NCBI GenBank assembly: GCA_902587565.1
Contig: CACILT010000009.1
Coordinates: 1-39,978, forward strand
Origin: an uncultured Alphaproteobacteria bacterium
GTDB lineage: Bacteria; Pseudomonadota; Alphaproteobacteria; HIMB59; GCA-002718135
Reading direction: 5' to 3'
DNA: 39,978 nucleotides
Below are positions 26,320 to 34,353 of the stretch, in pieces. The translations under genes and the position numbers were made by a program. Every line of letters begins with the position of its first letter. The stretch's first letter is position 1. The notes beneath the pieces were generated by a model, which was not told where the DNA came from, did no database searches, and was given only the letters and a program-made list of their open reading frames with translations.

Positions 26320-27749
26320 CCATTATCCTTTGGTGAAATATAATCTACTAAAGGAATCTCGTCTACAAGCTTTAAATCATTCCAAGCTGCAAATTCTAAT
26401 AATTCTTTACTATAATCTCCTTGACCGACAGCATAATGATGTTCATGTCCAATAATATTTAGAGTATTTATGAGGTTTTCTGCCGAAATATGAGATCTGT
26501 TTAATTTTGTTTCTTTAAACCATCCTCTTGTTCCATCAAAACCTTTATTATTATGTTCAAAAATTTCTGAATTTATAATTAATATTCTTTCAGCATTATT
26601 TCCTAAGTATGTTGTTGTAGATTTTTGAGCTTTAAATACTTGATCTCCAGCAACGCCATATTTTTTATCTGTTTTTCTTCCTAACGTACTATGATCAACC
26701 CATTTTATTCCATCTTCATTTGCAAAATGTCTTGGCGACACTCCGCAGTGCCACATTAATACTGCATCAGCTTTAGTATCAAATGTTGCAAGATCTAAAA
26801 GTGTAGATGATTTATCATTGCTTGATATGTAATTTAATAATAGCATGCTTAATGAACCTTGAACATCTCCTTCACAAGATACCGCAATACCATCTTCGCT
26901 ACCCATCCAACCATAAGCCATGCAAGGAGCAATTCCATATAATTCTTGAAACTGAGACCAACATTGGACTGCCATAGAGTCCCAGTTATTTTCATGCCTC
27001 ATTTTTTTTAATGCAAAATATACTCTTGTTACTTTATTAAATGATTCTTCATCTGATACTGAGATTGAAGATGCAGCATTTTTTATTTTTTGTATTTCTT
27101 GATCAATTAATGATTGTTCAAAACTTTTTGCTAGTGAAATTAATTCTTTAATTGTTGTTTCTTCAATTGTTGATCCAATATTTTGTTTTATTTTTTTATT
27201 ATCGACAATCATATTGTCAAAACCTGGAGATATACCACCAACTAATCCTATTTTTGATTGTTTAATTTTTTTATCTGCTACCAATGATCTTAAAGTAATC
27301 AAAAACTTGTTTTTAAATTCATCAGTATCACCATAATTATAAAACCATTTAGTTTTAATTTTTTTTTCATGAAGTATTTTTTTAATTATTCCTAAATAAT
27401 GACTTACTGAAACTAAAGAGTGTAATTTTACATCACCTTCATTATTAAGATCTGGAACTGCCCATAAACCCATTTTATTTGTAATATTGCAAAGAGGGTA
27501 TAATTGCTCTCCTGAACTGCATGAACTTGTTTGTAGTATTAAAAAATCAATTTTGTTTTTAAAAAAATTTTCTGCCTCTACTGAGTCCTCTTTTGAAAAT
27601 ATAGTTTTATGGAAACAAATTAATTTAGCATCGTATTCTGCAATGATTTTTTTTAGATGATTTTCAGATTTTATTCTTACTTGTTGTTCTTCTGAAAAGT
27701 AAGGACTAATTGCCGTAGCTACAAAACCAATTGTCAATACTTCCTTCAT
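26310..27749 (-). CDS. L-fucose/L-arabinose isomerase family sugar isomerase
   Basis: A 479 aa protein with the FucI/AraA fold. The metal-binding region is GWMGSEDGIAVSCEGDVQGS (281-299, with Glu285 and Glu293 as candidates), then TFDTKADAVLMWHCG (about 322-336) and the C-terminal GHEHHYAVGQGD (434-445), where a metal-binding His is expected. The N-half has DFLILQTSSCSSGEQ, a Rossmann-like strand and loop. Such enzymes interconvert aldose and ketose. The true substrate is unknown: the family also contains isomerases for several unusual sugars. It is the first gene of the importer operon, 33 bases before the binding-protein gene, and faces the E1 operon across a shared promoter region. Confidence 0.82.
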   Translation of the reverse strand: MKEVLTIGFVATAISPYFSEEQQVRIKSENHLKKIIAEYDAKLICFHKTIFSKEDSVEAENFFKNKIDFLILQTSSCSSGEQLYPLCNITNKMGLWAVPDLNNEGDVKLHSLVSVSHYLGIIKKILHEKKIKTKWFYNYGDTDEFKNKFLITLRSLVADKKIKQSKIGLVGGISPGFDNMIVDNKKIKQNIGSTIEETTIKELISLAKSFEQSLIDQEIQKIKNAASSISVSDEESFNKVTRVYFALKKMRHENNWDSMAVQCWSQFQELYGIAPCMAYGWMGSEDGIAVSCEGDVQGSLSMLLLNYISSNDKSSTLLDLATFDTKADAVLMWHCGVSPRHFANEDGIKWVDHSTLGRKTDKKYGVAGDQVFKAQKSTTTYLGNNAERILIINSEIFEHNNKGFDGTRGWFKETKLNRSHISAENLINTLNIIGHEHHYAVGQGDYSKELLEFAAWNDLKLVDEIPLVDYISPKDNGSN

Positions 27750-27855
27750 ATCCGAATTATACTAAATGATATAATGTATCTATTGTCAATTATTTAATCT
27801 TAAGTTAAATCTTATTTCTATATTTTAATATTAAACGTTAGTATTTTCATAAAAA
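27750..27855. promoter_or_regulatory. divergent control region of the two sugar operons
   Basis: This 106-base AT-rich gap separates the isomerase and E1-alpha starts and must hold both promoters. On the minus strand TATAAT (27756-27761) lies 6 bases before the isomerase ATG, which would give an almost leaderless mRNA. A TTGACA (27784-27789) on the same strand is 22 bases from it, too far for a standard pair. No strong operator dyad is evident, and no regulator gene adjoins it. Confidence 0.45.
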
Positions 27856-28833
27856 ATGATTGAGAAAGAAAAAATTAATTGGATCTATAAAAAAATCTTC
27901 ACGATTAGATTTTTTGAAGAAAGAATAAAAAAAATTGCTAAAGAGAAAACAGTACCAGGTTATCTTCACACATGTATAGGTTCTGAAGCTATTTGTGTTG
28001 GAGTAATGGCAGCATTAAATCAAGATGATTGGATATCCAGTACGTATAGAAACCATGGTCATGCTATAGCTAAAGGTTGTGAATTAAACGAAATTACTTC
28101 TGAAATTTATGGAAGAAAAACTGGTATTTGTAAGGGACGTGGTGGAAGTATGCATATAAGTGATTTTAGCAAAGGTATGCTAGGTTCATTTGGAATTGTT
28201 GCAGCTGGTCCAGCAGTAGTTTTAGGAGCAGCTTTACAAGAAAAAATAAACAAGAGTAATAAAACATGTGTATCTTTTTTTGGTGATGGTGCAATTCATA
28301 ATGGAGCCTTCCATGAGGCTGCAGGTTTAGCAAAGCTATGGAATATACCAATGATTTTTGTTTGTGAAAACAATGGTTATGCGGAAGCTACTGCAACTGA
28401 TTGGCATTTAAATACAAAAGAGTTATCAGATATAACTAAAGCATATGACATGCTCTCGTACATTGGTGATGGTAATAATGTATTTGAAGTTTATGACATT
28501 ACCAAAAAATCTATCAATGAAGCTAAACAAAAAAATACTCCAATATTTTTAGAATTTAAAAACTACAGATTTTCTGGACAGTACGAAGGAGATACTCAAC
28601 TTTATCAACCACAAGAAGAGATTGATAAAGCAAAACAAAATGATCCAATAAAATTAGCAAAAGAAAATTCATCAAAATATGGTTTAAATAAAAATGATTT
28701 AGAAAAAATTATTAACGAAGCTAAAGAAGAGGTTGATAAAGCATTTGATTTTGCTGATACCCAACCTTGGCCTCAACCAGAGGATGCACTTGAAGAAGTA
28801 TATGTAAATTATCCAGTGGAAATTAAAACATGA
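27856..28833 (+). CDS. TPP-dependent dehydrogenase E1 alpha subunit (acetoin/pyruvate type)
   Basis: The alpha chain of a two-subunit 2-oxo-acid or acetoin dehydrogenase E1. The TPP motif starts at GDGAIHNG (143-150) and ends at CENNGY (170-175). CKGRGGSMH (92-100) and YRNHGHAIAKG (64-74) are E1-alpha hallmarks. At 325 aa it matches AcoA-like subunits. It overlaps the beta gene as ATGA. No lipoyl E2 or E3 gene accompanies it in this window. It may borrow E2/E3 from the pyruvate dehydrogenase complex, or it may act alone as a carboligase or lyase on the pathway's sugar-derived intermediate. Confidence 0.92.
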   Translation: MIEKEKINWIYKKIFTIRFFEERIKKIAKEKTVPGYLHTCIGSEAICVGVMAALNQDDWISSTYRNHGHAIAKGCELNEITSEIYGRKTGICKGRGGSMHISDFSKGMLGSFGIVAAGPAVVLGAALQEKINKSNKTCVSFFGDGAIHNGAFHEAAGLAKLWNIPMIFVCENNGYAEATATDWHLNTKELSDITKAYDMLSYIGDGNNVFEVYDITKKSINEAKQKNTPIFLEFKNYRFSGQYEGDTQLYQPQEEIDKAKQNDPIKLAKENSSKYGLNKNDLEKIINEAKEEVDKAFDFADTQPWPQPEDALEEVYVNYPVEIKT

Positions 28834-29846
28834 CAATAAAAACAGTTAAAGAAGCAATTAATGATGCATTAGTTCAATCTTTTGAAGAAGATAAAAATGT
28901 TATTTTAATGGGTGAAGATATTGCTGGAGGTAAAGGTCGAGAACAATATCAAGGTACACAAGATGCATGGGGAGGACCTTTTGGTGTTACTCAGGGTCTT
29001 TATACTAAATTTGGTGGTGAAAGAGTTCGAGATACTACAATTGCAGAAGCAGGTTTTTTTGGTGCCGCCATTGGAGCTGCAATGACAGGCTTAAGACCTA
29101 TTGTGGAATTAATGTATGTTGATTTTGCAGGTGTATGTTTTGATCAAATGATGAATCAAGCTGCTAAAGTTAGATACATGTTTGGTGGCAAGCAAAAAGT
29201 ACCGATGGTTGTAAGAACTGTAGTTGGTGCAGGATTTCGCGCAGGTAGTGAACATTCACAAACTCTTTATAGTCTTTATACTCATATACCAGGGCTAAAG
29301 GTTGTTGCGCCATATGATGCATACGATGCCAAAGGTCTTTTACTATCCTCAATTAAAGATGATGATCCAGTAATTTTTATGGAACATAAAAGATTGTATA
29401 TGACAAGTTGTGAAGTACCTGATGATTTAAAACCTATTCCACTTGGCAAAGGTAGAATAAGAAGAGAAGGAAGTGATGTTACTATAATTGCTATTCAAAG
29501 AATGAACTTATTTGCTGAAGAAGCAGCTAATGAATTAGAAAAAATTAATATCAGCTGTGAAATAGTTGATCCAAGAACTTATTCTCCACTTGATGAGGAA
29601 TTAATTTTTCAATCAGTTAAAAAAACTGGTAAGGTTATAGTTGTTGATGAATCAAACCCTAAATGTTCTTTAGCTTCAGAAATAACTTCTTTAATTTCGG
29701 AAAAATGTTTTTCAGATTTAAAAGCTGCAGTAATTAAAATAACCGCCCCACATACTCCTGTACCATTTAGTCCACCAATGGAAGATTTTTATATTCCTTC
29801 AACAAAAAAAATAATTGATGCTGTTAAAAAATTAAAAGATGTATAA
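28830..29846 (+). CDS. TPP-dependent dehydrogenase E1 beta subunit
   Basis: Partner of the alpha subunit, 338 aa. The block MGEDIAGGKGREQYQGTQDAWGG and TIAEAGFFGAAIGAAMTGLRPIVE match PDH/acetoin E1-beta, including the Glu that activates TPP. SEHSQTLYSLYTHIPGLKVV and the C-terminal transketolase-C domain (VIVVDESNPKCSLASE, then TAPHTPVPFSPPMEDFYIP) complete the fold. It is translationally coupled to the alpha gene and followed after 31 bases by the nucleoside-hydrolase-like gene. Confidence 0.93.
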   Translation: MTIKTVKEAINDALVQSFEEDKNVILMGEDIAGGKGREQYQGTQDAWGGPFGVTQGLYTKFGGERVRDTTIAEAGFFGAAIGAAMTGLRPIVELMYVDFAGVCFDQMMNQAAKVRYMFGGKQKVPMVVRTVVGAGFRAGSEHSQTLYSLYTHIPGLKVVAPYDAYDAKGLLLSSIKDDDPVIFMEHKRLYMTSCEVPDDLKPIPLGKGRIRREGSDVTIIAIQRMNLFAEEAANELEKINISCEIVDPRTYSPLDEELIFQSVKKTGKVIVVDESNPKCSLASEITSLISEKCFSDLKAAVIKITAPHTPVPFSPPMEDFYIPSTKKIIDAVKKLKDV

Positions 29847-29877
29847 GTTTAAAAAATTAAAGTAAATATTTTATTTC

Positions 29878-30987
29878 ATGCAAGTTCCTAAAAAAATTTT
29901 AGATAAATTCCCGAAATTATCAAAAGAAATTTTGCTTAACAATTTATCCTTACCGAGTGGAAAAAATAAAATGATACTTGATACAGATACCGCTAATGAA
30001 ATAGATGATCAATTTGCATTAGCATGGACATTATTATCAAAAGATAAAATTGACCTATTAGGAGTTACTGCTGAGCCTTATTCTTTCCAACATCATAAAG
30101 ACGAATTAATAGAAGCATTCGATATAATATCTAACAATAAAACATTTGATAATACTAAAGAAAATTTAGTTTCTGATTATAGATCTTGGGTTAATGGACT
30201 CATAGATTCAAATATTCATCCAGATGATATTTATTTTGATACACCAGAAGAAGGAGTTGAAAAAAGCTATCAAGAAATAATTACTATATTTAAAAAACTT
30301 AATATTAAACATGAAGGAATGGTGTTTAGAGGTTCACCTAAATATTTAGAAAATTATAACGAACCAATAGTAACTGAATCTAGTAAATTCATAGTAGATA
30401 TGTGTAAAAAATATTCAAATGAAAAGATTTATATTTGTGCAATAGGGTGTCTTACAAATATCGCTTCGGCACTTTTAACAAACCCAGAAATTATTAAAAA
30501 TTTAGTAGTTGTTTGGACATCTGGTTTTCCTACATACAGTTTTAATAATAATAAAAACTCATTGAATTTAGTTCAAGATGTTTTGGCATCTCAATTACTT
30601 TTTGAATGTGGTGTTGCACATGTTTATTTACCAGGTTTCAATGTGGGGGCACAGTTAACTCTTTCACTACCTGATATGAAAGAATTTGTAAAAGGAAGAG
30701 GGGAAATAGGTGACTACTTATATTTTTTATACACAAATAACCCTCTGCATAAACAAAGAGGTGTTTTAGATCAAAGTTGGAGAACATGGGTCATTTGGGA
30801 TGTTATTAATATTGCTTGGCTAATAAATCCAAATTGGGTCCCAACAAAAATTATAAATTCCTCATCTCTTGATAATAAATTGTACTGGATTAAAAATGAT
30901 GGTGATCATCTTATTAGAGAAGCTTTTGGTGTCAATAGAGATGAAATTTTTCATGATTTTTTTAAAAAATTAAATAATCTAAAATGA
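29878..30987 (+). CDS. nucleoside-hydrolase-like (IUNH superfamily) protein
   Basis: The calcium-binding N-terminal motif reads ILDTDTANEIDDQFAL (residues 33-48). Classical nucleoside hydrolases have the tighter DTDPGxDD; here the Asp cluster D35, D37, D43, D44 plus Glu41 belongs to a longer variant. ICAIGCLTNIASALLTNPE matches the family's ALGPLTNLA block. Near the C-terminus IWDVINIAWL keeps the metal-binding Asp but lacks the His seen before it in classical enzymes. At 369 aa it is longer than the usual 310-330. It should cleave an N- or O-ribosyl-type bond, but its place in a sugar operon suggests a glycoside other than an ordinary nucleoside. It overlaps the epimerase gene as ATGA. Confidence 0.85.
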   Translation: MQVPKKILDKFPKLSKEILLNNLSLPSGKNKMILDTDTANEIDDQFALAWTLLSKDKIDLLGVTAEPYSFQHHKDELIEAFDIISNNKTFDNTKENLVSDYRSWVNGLIDSNIHPDDIYFDTPEEGVEKSYQEIITIFKKLNIKHEGMVFRGSPKYLENYNEPIVTESSKFIVDMCKKYSNEKIYICAIGCLTNIASALLTNPEIIKNLVVVWTSGFPTYSFNNNKNSLNLVQDVLASQLLFECGVAHVYLPGFNVGAQLTLSLPDMKEFVKGRGEIGDYLYFLYTNNPLHKQRGVLDQSWRTWVIWDVINIAWLINPNWVPTKIINSSSLDNKLYWIKNDGDHLIREAFGVNRDEIFHDFFKKLNNLK

Positions 30988-31826
30988 AACTAGGAGTTCA
31001 TTCAGCAACATTTGTTAAAAACTGGTCAGAGGATATTACTCCTTATATTAAACTTTGTAGAGATGCTGGCTACTCTTCAGTTGAAGTATCATTACTAGGT
31101 CAAAACGAAAAGTCAGCCATAGAAATAGGTAAAGTAAGTAAAGATCTAGATATTAATATTACATGCACAACAGGTTTGTCTAAGGATGAAGATATAACAA
31201 GTAATAATCAAAATATTAGAAAAAGAGGTAAGGATAAACTCATAGAGGCTATTAATTTGACTTCTCTTATGGGTTCTAAAATTTTATCAGGGGTTATACA
31301 CACTGCATGGGGAATAAGTGATAATTATGGAAAAGATAAATCTCTTAAATATAAAAATTCATCAAATACTCTAATCGGATTAACAGACATTTTAGAAGAT
31401 AAAGATATTAAATTAGGAATAGAGCCTCTAAATAGATATGAAACTGACTTTATTAACACTGTTGATGAAGGTTTAGAATTATGCTCGATGATCAACCATT
31501 CTCACGTTGGTTTATTGTTAGATGTTTATCATATGAATATAGAAGAAAAAGATATGTGTGCGTCAATTCTCAAAGCAAATCATAATATTTTTCATTTTCA
31601 TGTAGCAGAAAATGATAGAGGTATACCTGGTTCAGGGGAATTAAATTTTAATAGAATTTTTGAAACTTTAAATACAATAAATTATTCTGGTAATGTTACT
31701 TTAGAAATGTTTATTCAATCAAACCAAGAGACAAGTAAAGATTTATTTACATGGAGAAATATTGAAAATAATCCTTTTGATGCAATTCAAAAGTCTTATG
31801 AGTATTTAAAGAAATTTATTAAATGA
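30984..31826 (+). CDS. ketose 3-epimerase family (sugar isomerase/epimerase TIM barrel)
   Basis: A xylose-isomerase-like TIM barrel of 280 aa. The metal and catalytic residues of D-tagatose/D-psicose 3-epimerases can be placed: Glu147 in GIEPLNRYE, Asp180 in LLLDVYHMNIEE, His206 in FHFHVAEN and Glu241 in VTLEMF. The PGSGELNF block after the His matches the family's PGKGxxxW region. Such enzymes invert C3 of free ketoses. It sits directly before the DhaL/DhaK kinase, suggesting that it shapes the ketose before phosphorylation. It overlaps both neighbours as ATGA. Confidence 0.87.
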   Translation: MKLGVHSATFVKNWSEDITPYIKLCRDAGYSSVEVSLLGQNEKSAIEIGKVSKDLDINITCTTGLSKDEDITSNNQNIRKRGKDKLIEAINLTSLMGSKILSGVIHTAWGISDNYGKDKSLKYKNSSNTLIGLTDILEDKDIKLGIEPLNRYETDFINTVDEGLELCSMINHSHVGLLLDVYHMNIEEKDMCASILKANHNIFHFHVAENDRGIPGSGELNFNRIFETLNTINYSGNVTLEMFIQSNQETSKDLFTWRNIENNPFDAIQKSYEYLKKFIK

Positions 31827-32434
31827 TAGAATTTCATAAAAAATGGATAACTAACTCTTGCTTAATAATTAAAGAAAATTATCAAAAAATTAATATGCTT
31901 GATCAAGAGATTGGTGATGGAGATCACGGTACAACAATATTAAGAGGATTAGAGGAAGCTGTATCTCATTTTAGAACAAATAATGAATTTAATAATTCAG
32001 TATCATTTATGAATGAAATTTCGAAATTGATGAGAGTATCTATGGGAGGAGCTTCTGGTATTTTGATGACAATCTTCTTTAAAGAATTAGGCAATTTAAA
32101 TTTAAATGATCTTTATAATTCAATCTTAACTACTTTTTCAAATACTATAACTAAAATACAAACAAGAGGAAAAGTAAAATTTGGTGATAAAAGCTTTTTA
32201 GATATTTATATACCTATTCATAAAGAATTAATTGAAAATAATCTTATTGATCTTGATAAAATAATTAAAAAAATTGATGAGTCTCTTGAATACACAAAAT
32301 CTTTGGAAGCTCGTGTTGGTAGAGCAAAGTTTTTAGATTCAAAAGGTGTTGGTGTAATAGATCCAGGCGCATATTCAACGTCTATAATTTTGAAAGAATT
32401 CTTTAAGGAAATTAATAATGAAGAAAATAATTAA
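31823..32434 (+). CDS. DhaL-type kinase subunit (ATP-binding)
   Basis: DhaL holds the nucleotide for the DhaK/DhaL kinase pair. The metal-binding EIGDGDHGTT motif (29-38), the SMGGASGILM loop, and GVIDPGAYST near the C-terminus are all present. At 203 aa it is of usual size. There is no DhaM phosphotransferase subunit nearby, so the kinase probably uses ATP directly, as in the class that acts on dihydroxyacetone, erythrulose and related ketoses. It is coupled to the epimerase by ATGA and overlaps dhaK by 17 bases. Confidence 0.93.
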   Translation: MIEFHKKWITNSCLIIKENYQKINMLDQEIGDGDHGTTILRGLEEAVSHFRTNNEFNNSVSFMNEISKLMRVSMGGASGILMTIFFKELGNLNLNDLYNSILTTFSNTITKIQTRGKVKFGDKSFLDIYIPIHKELIENNLIDLDKIIKKIDESLEYTKSLEARVGRAKFLDSKGVGVIDPGAYSTSIILKEFFKEINNEENN

Positions 32435-33416
32435 TAATAATTTAAATATTGTAGATGATATGTTGAGTGGTTATGTTAAATCACATTCAGACAGAGTTAA
32501 ATTTTCTGAAATAAATAAAAGAATTATTTGTCGAAAAAATAAAAAACAATTAAGTAAAGTTCCCATCTTGATTGGAAATGGATCTGGGCATGAGCCTATT
32601 GCCGTTGGTTGGGTTGGTGATGGTATGCTTGATGCTAATATTGTTGGAGACATTTTTTCTGCTCCATCAGGAGATTTAATATTTGAAGGAATTAAAATTT
32701 TTAAGGATCATTCTTCTATTTTATTATTAATTTCTAATCATTCTGGTGATGTAATGAATGGAGAAATGGCAATAGAAATGGCTGAAGATGAAAATATAAA
32801 TGCTAAATGTTTAATTATGTATGATGATATAGCTTCTGCACCAAAAGGAAATGAAGCTCAAAGAAGAGGAGGGGCAGGTACAACATTTGTTTATAAAATA
32901 CTTGGAGCCTTATCTGAAAAAGGTGCTGATATTGAACAATTACTAAGTCTAGGAAAACAAATTATTGATAATACAAGAACATTATCAGTAGCAATAAGCC
33001 CTGGTACATCTCCAATTACTGGAGAAAAAATTTTTACAATCGAAGAAGATGAAATCTTTATTGGAATGGGTGTTCATGGAGAGTCTGGATATGGTAGGCA
33101 AAAAATACAACCATCTAAAAAAATTATTTCATTTATGTTAGATAAAATATTTGATGATTTTAATTACAAATCGGGCGATATAGTTATACCATTTGTTAAT
33201 GGATCAGGGTCTTCAACTTTAATGGAATTATTAATAATATTTAATGATTTAGAAGAATATTTATCAAAATATAATATTCAAATATTTAAACCTTTAATTA
33301 ATGAATACATCACAACTCAAGATAGTGGAGGATTTTCTATATCTTTACTTAATTCTAGTGAAGAAATGAGAAAATTATGGCTGGAGCCTTCATCAGTTCC
33401 TTATTTTCATTTGTGA
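32418..33416 (+). CDS. DhaK-type kinase subunit (ketose-binding)
   Basis: DhaK binds the keto-sugar covalently as a hemiaminal. The motifs GNGSGHEP (53-60), NHSGDVMN (107-114) and GVHGESG (218-224) contain the expected His58, Asp111 and the substrate-binding His220. At 332 aa it matches the DhaK subunit alone. Its partner DhaL is upstream. The natural substrate may be a larger ketose than dihydroxyacetone, as it lies among a ketose epimerase and a class I aldolase; phosphorylation at C1 would be expected. Its stop overlaps the aldolase start as TGATG. Confidence 0.93.
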   Translation: MKKIINNNLNIVDDMLSGYVKSHSDRVKFSEINKRIICRKNKKQLSKVPILIGNGSGHEPIAVGWVGDGMLDANIVGDIFSAPSGDLIFEGIKIFKDHSSILLLISNHSGDVMNGEMAIEMAEDENINAKCLIMYDDIASAPKGNEAQRRGGAGTTFVYKILGALSEKGADIEQLLSLGKQIIDNTRTLSVAISPGTSPITGEKIFTIEEDEIFIGMGVHGESGYGRQKIQPSKKIISFMLDKIFDDFNYKSGDIVIPFVNGSGSSTLMELLIIFNDLEEYLSKYNIQIFKPLINEYITTQDSGGFSISLLNSSEEMRKLWLEPSSVPYFHL

Positions 33417-34339
33417 TGCATCAAAAAGAATTAATTAATGATGTGTTAATTAATAAAAAGTTTTTTGCATTAGCAATAGATCAGGGAACGAGTCTAAAAG
33501 AAATTATAAATCAAAAAAAAAATAATTTTAAAGATGAGGATTATTTTTTTTTTAAAAAAAACATAATAGAAATACTAGGATCAAATCTTTCAGCTGTTTT
33601 ATTTGATTTTGATACATATGAAAAACATGAAAAGTTTAAAAATTTAAATATTCCAAAAATTATTGCATATGAAGATGATGCTTATAACATTGATAATGTT
33701 GAAAGAATTACTAAACTACCAACTAATAAATCAATAGATAAAACAATAGATGATTTTAAGGCAATTAAATTTTTTATGTATTATAATCCAGACTCTCCTC
33801 AAGAAATAAACAATAAAAAAAATATTTTAATAAAAAAAATAGGAAAAATGTGTTTAAATTTAAATAAACCATTTTTATTTGAGCCCTTATTGTACAATGA
33901 TCCTTTGACTAAAAAATCTAATGAAGAATATAATAAGAAAAAGCATGAATATATAGCATATTTTTACTCTGAATTTTCTAAACCAGATTATAATGTTAGC
34001 ATTATTAAAATCGAATTTCCTTTTAATGAAAGCATTCTAGACGATTATAATAATGTTAATACAATTAGTTATTGTGAAGAAATATTATTGAATACATTTG
34101 GTAAAACAATGAAGCCATTTGTATTTTTGAGTGCTGGAATGAAATTTAGTAATTTTTATAAATCAATGTCTATTTCAATGAAATTAAACATTAATTGCCT
34201 TGGTTTTTTATGTGGAAGATCTTTATGGCAAGACTCAATTGATATATTTTGCAATCAATCAAATACTGAATTTATTACATGGTTAGAAAATCAAGGTTTG
34301 GAGAGAGTTGAAAAACTTAAATCGACTTTAGGTTTATAA
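33416..34339 (+). CDS. class I aldolase, LacD/YihT family
   Basis: A TIM-barrel Schiff-base aldolase related to tagatose-1,6-bisphosphate aldolase (LacD) and sulfofructose-1-phosphate aldolase (YihT). Its N-terminus has FFALAIDQGTSLK (16-28), matching the family's A..DQR.A; the arginine is replaced here. The Schiff-base lysine is Lys198 in IIKIEFP. Further matches are FEPLLY (155-160), FVFLSAGM (235-242) and LGFLCGRSLWQDS (262-274). I chose the ATG at 33416 over an in-frame ATG at 33377, because it gives a TGATG coupling with dhaK and the family's N-terminus. The expected product is DHAP plus an aldehyde. Length 307 aa. Confidence 0.82.
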   Translation: MHQKELINDVLINKKFFALAIDQGTSLKEIINQKKNNFKDEDYFFFKKNIIEILGSNLSAVLFDFDTYEKHEKFKNLNIPKIIAYEDDAYNIDNVERITKLPTNKSIDKTIDDFKAIKFFMYYNPDSPQEINNKKNILIKKIGKMCLNLNKPFLFEPLLYNDPLTKKSNEEYNKKKHEYIAYFYSEFSKPDYNVSIIKIEFPFNESILDDYNNVNTISYCEEILLNTFGKTMKPFVFLSAGMKFSNFYKSMSISMKLNINCLGFLCGRSLWQDSIDIFCNQSNTEFITWLENQGLERVEKLKSTLGL

Positions 34340-34353
34340 ATAAGGAGATAATT

